The position numbers were made by a program, and so were the translations under genes. Shown one piece after another: positions 37,301 through 44,700 of a stretch of 64,000 bases of DNA; position 1 is the first letter of the stretch, and each line of letters begins with the position of its first letter. This DNA is from Engraulis encrasicolus (Eukaryota; Chordata; Actinopteri; Clupeiformes; Engraulidae). The notes under the pieces are model-generated. The model saw nothing but the letters and a program-made list of their open reading frames with translations, did not search any database and was not told the origin of the DNA. The stretch spans positions 51,184,478 to 51,248,477 of the forward strand of contig NC_085865.1 in assembly GCF_034702125.1 (NCBI RefSeq), written 5' to 3'.

Positions 37301-39897
37301 AGTGTTGTCTTCCGAACTCGAATCAGTTCATGAACCTACCCTAGAGCATTCACACACAAAATCTGGGACAAATCCATCCATCCGGTCAGTAGTTATGGCC
37401 TTAACAATAATTCGGCCATCTTGAATTCAGCCATCTTGAAAGTGTTGACCTCCAAACTCGAATCAGTTCATGAACCTACCCTAGAGCATTCACACACCAA
37501 GTCTGGGACAAATCCATCCACCCGGTCAGAAGTTATGGACCAAACAAAAATTCGGCCATCTTGAATTCAGCCATCTTGAAAGTGTTGACCTCCCAACTCG
37601 ACGCAGTTCATGAACCTACCCTAGAGCATTCACACACCAAATCTGGGACAAATCCATCCACCCGGTCAGAAGTTATAGACCAAACAAAAATTCGGCCATC
37701 TTGAATTCAGCCATCTTGAAAGTGTTGACCTCCAAACTCGAATCAGTTCATGAACCTGCCCTAGAGCATTCACCCAAAAAATCTGGGACAAATCCAAACA
37801 TCCGTTCAAAAGTTATCGCGTTAACACGAAAGACCTTACGCGGCGGCGGACGCGGCGGACGCGGCGGCGGACGCGGCGGACGCGGCGGCGGCGCACGCAA
37901 AACCATTACATCCCCGACGCTCCGCGTTTCGGGGATATAATTACTGGGCTTGAAATGAGTGGTTTTTCGACACTCATCCAAACCTTGGACCTCCACTTCT
38001 AGTGAAAAAAAGTGAAAGCCCATTGTGAAACTCCATGCACCACAAATCCACCATGACTCGCCTTGTTCACTTCCATTCAATTTATTGCAACTTACTGCCC
38101 CATGAACCAGAAAGTAGAGGGCGTGACTTAGGTGCCCCATGTGAGAAGGTGCTTTTTTTTAAATGATAGCACGTCTCTTCATGTGACATTGGGACACTTT
38201 CTTCTTTCAGTCCAGTGTCTTCCGTGTCATCAGTAGTCTTTACTCACTTGCATACAGTACAAGTATAGTAATGACTCATGTCAGCAGTAAAGGAAAACAG
38301 GGTAATTCACAGCACATTGACTTTTCTTTACTAAATATCTATTCTGGTGAACAACACACTTCACTCTCATTTCATCAGGTTTCCACAGGAGTCTAAGTAA
38401 ATTGAAGTAAACCAGTGATCAGTTTTTTTAAACACTGTTTTCCTGATTACACTTGTGACTGTGCATCACCCCCATCTGGACATTGACTGTACATATAAAT
38501 AGGGACCTCGTGGCTTTTGATGGCAGCGGTTTGATTAAGGTATCCCCATGGTCATGTTTCTCTATTTGACCTTTGGCCTTTGACCTTGTCAGGACTGTCA
38601 TGGCGGCTCCATGCCATCTTACTTCCGTTTCCTGACCGTCCTGGCCTTTCACATCTTCCTCCAAGAGAAGGTAAGACGCTTTGTCTTCGCTACTCACTTC
38701 TTACCCTTGGGGAATTGGAAAGATAGTTTAAAAATTAGAGATATTTTTGCAAAACTGTTGAAAAAACCTTATTAAGTGTGGCATAATATGACAGACAGAT
38801 TGTTTAAGTTAATTTGTCATATCCACTATGGTGATGTGTGATTGAGTTCTCTGTGTTTCAGGTGGACTTGGTGGTTATTGAAGTGGGAATAGGTGGAGCC
38901 TACGACTGTACCAACATTATCAGGTGAGTAGAAAGCTGTCCATGCAACACCCACGTCATGTTGGTCAGTTATGCCTTGACATCTGTTGGTTATGTTCCTC
39001 AATATGTCTTATAAATATTATTTCACCTACCCAATGCTCCTCTTTTTTCTTTATTTTTTTTTCCTTTCCACCTGATGGCTTTTTTATTTCATGCATTCTT
39101 CTCTGTAGCCTCTATCTGTCTCTCTTTCCCTCCACCACTCTTGTCACCTGTCATCTGCAGTCCTGCCTACTCCTAGCCTGATTATCATCGACTTTCAAAT
39201 ATCTTCGAGACTTGGTCTGACCAAGAGAATAACAATGACCATTTCCCAAACGGCATGGTTGATCCGCCTCCCTTGGTTTGCTTATGGTTGTTTGTTTACC
39301 GACAAAGTGGGAGGAGTTCCCGTATTTTCGGGAACTCAGAACACACTTGCATTGCTCTTGATCTGAATAGTTGCAACGCTGAAAGTGTTGCATCACTAAG
39401 AGGGTACTGCCTGGCTAGCCTACTCCATCCCCATCGCCCCATTTGGCTCTTCACCAGAACACTCATCCGGGTGTGAGTGCCTAATGCCACAATTGTACAT
39501 GCACCTCATGCAAATTCTTCAATTTGGTCCACAATGTGCCATAAGGCCCTCGTCAACTGTGTACACATCACTTTCAAGTTCAAGTTCAAGTTCAAGTTGG
39601 TTTTATTGTCAATTTCTTTACATGCACTGGTCATACAAAGAATTTGAAATTACGTTTCTTGCTTTCCCATGCAGACATAGACTAATCTAGGTAAGGACAT
39701 AGACAGTATAGACATAGACAGTGCTCATACAGACATTTAAAGTGTAAGATTGGACAACAGAAGACTTGTAGAGAACATACATTAGAGGAGGTATTTTGTT
39801 GTGCTTTTTCTAAAAGTCCTTTATAGCGTTCTGACATAGTAATAGTAGCATTTGAAGAAAAATAAATATTAAAATAGGTCTATCAAGTACACCAGCA

Positions 39898-39995
<98 letters not shown>

Positions 39996-40023
39996 TTTAG
40001 TGCAGGTAGAAAGTGCGGTGTGC

Positions 40024-40076
<53 letters not shown>

Positions 40077-40148
40077 AGTTGTGTGTGTGTGTATGAGTTG
40101 TGTGTCAGTGTGTGTATGTTTGGGTTTAGTGCAGAAAGTGCAGTGTGC

Positions 40149-40231
<83 letters not shown>

Positions 40232-40907
40232 ACTTTTTGCTGTTAGCTACATTAAAAAACGGAGAATATTCCAAAATAATATATGCCTAAGCAGTGCTTA
40301 ATAGTCTCTACTACTACTTCTTTAGTACTTGATATCCTGTTAATTTTATAAATCTGTTGTAAGAGTAAAAGTGAGAATAAGAGTAATTTATTTTGTCACA
40401 TAGGCCTACAGTACAACCAACCTTGTAGGCTATTGCAGTGAAATGACACTCTGGTGAACTCCATAGTGCAGAAAGATTAAAAAACAAACAAATATAGGGT
40501 AGGTAAATTGTCCATAATTGTACAGAGGCCGGAGTCATATTTGGAGGCGCAGCAGACGGTTGTTTATGTCCGTGAAGTGGGAAATCGCTCCTCCGTCGCA
40601 CCACTTGCCCTCTTACTTTGTAACAAAGCACCTGTAAAATTGTTTCAGGCATCAATATTTCCAAAAACAATAACTTGTGATCACGCGTGTCATTTTTGCA
40701 GTCGGCCATGGGTGTGTGGGATAGCATCCCTCGGGATCGACCACAAAGGTATCCTTGGAGACACGATAGAGAAAATTGCCTGGCAGAAAGGAGGCATATT
40801 TAAGGTGAGTTTGGTTTTGCTCTCTACACTCTTCACTCAGACCTTTAACTTTCCCATAGTGTGTCCTGAAATCTTAAGTGTGTGTGTGTGTCTGTGTGTG
40901 TGTCTGT

Positions 40908-41002
<95 letters not shown>

Positions 41003-41736
41003 TGTGTGTGTGTCTGTGTGTCTGTGTGTCTGTCCCTCCCTCAGCTAGGAGTACCAGCGTTCACAGTAAAGCAGCAAGAAGGTGCCATGACGGTCCTGCA
41101 AGAGCGGGCAGAGGAGATCGGGGTAAACCACACCACACCTCGCTCGGCATGCCACCAAAATAGCTCGGCACCCTACCATCACTCCTGTATCATGTTAAAC
41201 TTAATTAAAGTAGCATACTGTACATTTCCATGGGCCTACTAGGAGACACACAACATCTTAAACAGTGCACTTTCAATGAACAGCATAGTTGCAATAGCTA
41301 CTCTGGCCATCATCCTACACAGTGCACCTGTAACAAAATATCGCAAAGCTTATGTTTGGTTGATTCTGGTGTACATTAGTTATTGAATATATTGAAATAT
41401 TTATTTTGTTTTACTATGGTTTTCCTGTCAACCTGCCACGGCCCCCAAGGGGTCCCCGGCCCCAACTTTGAAAACCACTGCGTTACGCAATAGACACCCA
41501 AGCAAAACAAAAAAACAAAACAAAAAGGCTCTGGGAATTGTATTGATGTTGATGTTTGTTGTGTGTGTTTTGTGCCTAGTGTTCTCTGAGCGTGTGTCCT
41601 GAGCTGGGTGAGTATACGGTGGAGGAGGGTGTGGTGCGCCTGAGTCTGGTTGGAGATCACCAGCGCATCAACGCCAGCCTGGCCCTACAGCTCAGCCACA
41701 GCTGGCTACAGCGACGACACCTACCTGGTAATTGGA

Positions 41737-41797
<61 letters not shown>

Positions 41798-44700
41798 TTA
41801 CGTACATACACATGTATACATGAACACAACACAAACACTGAATGCAAAACAGTCTGCGTGCAGCTGCATGATCGCAGCTTCGCGAGCTCCACTACTTGGT
41901 CTGGGAGAGCAGAGCATGTGTTGGCTCCCGCTTCAGAAAGTATGGTTTTATCCATCATTCTGCCCGTCCTCGTCACCAACAAATCCCTTCAAAAACATTT
42001 TCTGCTGATCTCTAAAGCGTCAATATAGTCTATAATATGTCTTGTGAAGTTGTGACTCCTCAATGCAAGCTGCCATTGATTTTGAAGCAATAAATCCTCT
42101 GATTATTTTTGACTGAAGAAATGGAATGCTGCCACAGTCTCCCAGACCTACATGTGTTTTGGAGCTCCACCAGGGGGCTCCAGAGCTACACACACACACA
42201 CAGAGGTCTGGTGAGAACCAGGGTAATGAATGTTGTTTTTTTATCAAAATGTATGAAGTTTTTGCAGTATACCTATTGCAAATCTTAATGTTGCGATACT
42301 AGTCATTTTTACGGTACACCTATTCCAAAATGTGATATCGCGGTATCGATACAGTTTTGATATATTGTGCTGCCCTTGTACATTCCCTGAGTTTCAGTGT
42401 TCTGTCTTCTAGATAAGCACCTCTCAGCTGCGGCCGAGTACAGAGGTGTAACGCAGGCTAAAGGCTTCACGCCAAGCCCCATCATGCTGAAAGGTCAGTA
42501 CTGTACTATTTTTATCTCCATGATAAAGTGATTGTATATTTTCTTTGAGTGCAGCAGGTTTTCTTGTATATGTACAGTACAGTTGTGTGCGGTGTTCTCG
42601 AATTAAGAATTTACAGGTGAACACCACCTGGACATGACGAGAGTCACAGGCCAAGTTGTGTATTGTGTTGTACTGGTTTTGTAAAGGGCTTCTAAGGTTG
42701 TTGTTAGCCATACTGTTGTACCCATACTTGGTTGTATGTTCTTATTTGTAAGCTTGTTTTACTGTGGAGAAGTGCAGCACTGCTACAATTATGGTCAAAT
42801 GAAACAATTTATCTTGAAAGCTCATGTTTCGATCAGTCAGACAGCATCAGTGTCACCTAAAAGAACGGATTGTAAAGCTAAAAAAAAACAGATTTAACAA
42901 AGTAGGGCTATGATTTCATATCTGCAAAAAACTACAGTTCAATCAAGAGGGCAAAATCCAATGGAAGTTGTCTGAACATCAAAGAATTAGAGGAAACATA
43001 TCAGAGTTTTACGCGTGTTTTGGTGTCTCCACCAGGTCTGGCGGATACGGAGTGGCCTGGGCGGACACAGACTCTGAGGCGTGGCCCTATGACATACTTC
43101 CTGGACGGAGCCCACACCATGGACAGCATGCTGGCCTGCACACACTGGTTTAAAGACGCCGCAGCTCAACGGGAGCAAGTGGCAGGGTCAGTTCATCAAT
43201 TCTGTTTACTCGCTAGACAATTGTCCGACTCTACACAATACAGATCGTACAACAAAACACATCAGGACAGACCAGCCTTCTCCTTCCAACTGAGGTCTGG
43301 GGTGCATTTCTGGAAACCATAGTTGCTAACTACATTAGCTACTTTGTTGTTTGCAATGCAATTTCCCATTGGTAACTACCCAATTTCTAACTGGCTCGCA
43401 ACTACTGTACGCTTTCGAGAAAGGCACCCATGGACAGTTCTTGTAGTTTCTGTGTATAATGATGAAGAATTTAACTTAAGGTTCCTAGAGGAGAGGAGGG
43501 AGTGCTAACCAGATGTTGGTGTCTGTAGGAGTAAGCACACTTGCACTTTTAAGAAATTGAATGCACAGTCATTAGTCTTTCTTTGCGAAATTACTGTCGT
43601 CCTAACATGACCTTAAAAGACCCACACCCGATGAAGACGATGTGAGGTTGAACTGTGTTGATAAACTGCGAGCAACAACACTGCAGATTTTCTACTTTCT
43701 TTTCTGATTACTTTTGATCCATCTGCTGTTTAATGACTTTCGGTTTAATGGCTGCTGTTAAATTGGATGTGCAATGTGCATCCTAAGTACTACTTTTGTA
43801 ACATGACCTTTTCATTAAAAACAGGTCAGTCTTAGTGCTCGTAAAAGAGGCAACAGCCTTAGTGTGACTACCCTCGGAAAATAAAGGAGAAATGAAGAAG
43901 TGAGTTCTTGGCTTGGTTGTGTGTGCAGGGGGGCAGTGGTGAGAGTGCTACTGTTCAATGTCACAGGAGGGAGAGACGCTGCTGCCATGCTCAAGCTCCT
44001 GGTGGTGAGTTATTACAGAGGTTTTTTTTTTTTTAATAAAATGAATAAATGGAAGGATGTAAAAGGATGCACCACAAGGTCATTCAAAGGCAAAGTTACT
44101 CAATATTGTTAGTAAGTTGACTGAATTTAAAGCTCTCTCCTTCGAGTCAAGGTTGGAGTTAGAATAAAAACCCTTTCTTTTACATTTGGGTAAACAAGCT
44201 TAAAAACGCAGACCGGTTTTAGCTGTCTGGCCTTCGTCAGGGCGTGGTTAAAACTCAGGTACCTGGGTTAAACAGGTAAGTAAACTCTTGGGGGTCACAT
44301 TTGTATGGACGTACACATTTCACACATTCAATATACTGTAAAGAAATAAAGAGATAAGTTAGTGGTATGACTGATGGTCTTACATAAAACATCATATGCA
44401 GAGTCAAAAGGTGTTAAAAAAAGCCTAAAATCTATTTCCTCATTTGATCCTAGGTAGTTGAGGGCATCCAAATTATGAATCCAGTAGGTCTCTCTGTGTA
44501 GTAGTTTGTTAAGTCCCCACCTCTTACTGGTTTTTCTACATGTTCAATTGCTTCTACCTTTAGAAGACTATCATTCTTGTTGTGCTGGATAAATAAGTGG
44601 TGTGCCATGGGGTAATCATTGTTATTAGTTCTTATGGCATATTTGTGTTCAGCCACTCTATCCTTTAATCTTCTCTTGGTGCGTCCTATGTAGAAACAGT

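Larger units (their letters stand above)
36635..38138. mobile_element. Composite inverted-repeat element, 1.5 kb
   Basis: GGGGCACCTAAGTCACGCCC at the left is the reverse complement of the right end, and the match continues through CTCTACTTCCTGGTTCATGGGG with few differences. A second inverted pair lies inside: GGTATATCCCCGAAACGCG near 36731 and CGCGTTTCGGGGATATA near 37922. The interior holds a hAT-type MITE and a 140-bp tandem array. No clear target duplication. Confidence 0.7.

Noticed and set aside
40508..41242. 244-codon plus-strand frame
   Set aside because: It crosses FPGS exon 8 in part, then a GT array and exon 9 in the wrong context. The spliced FPGS reading explains it better.
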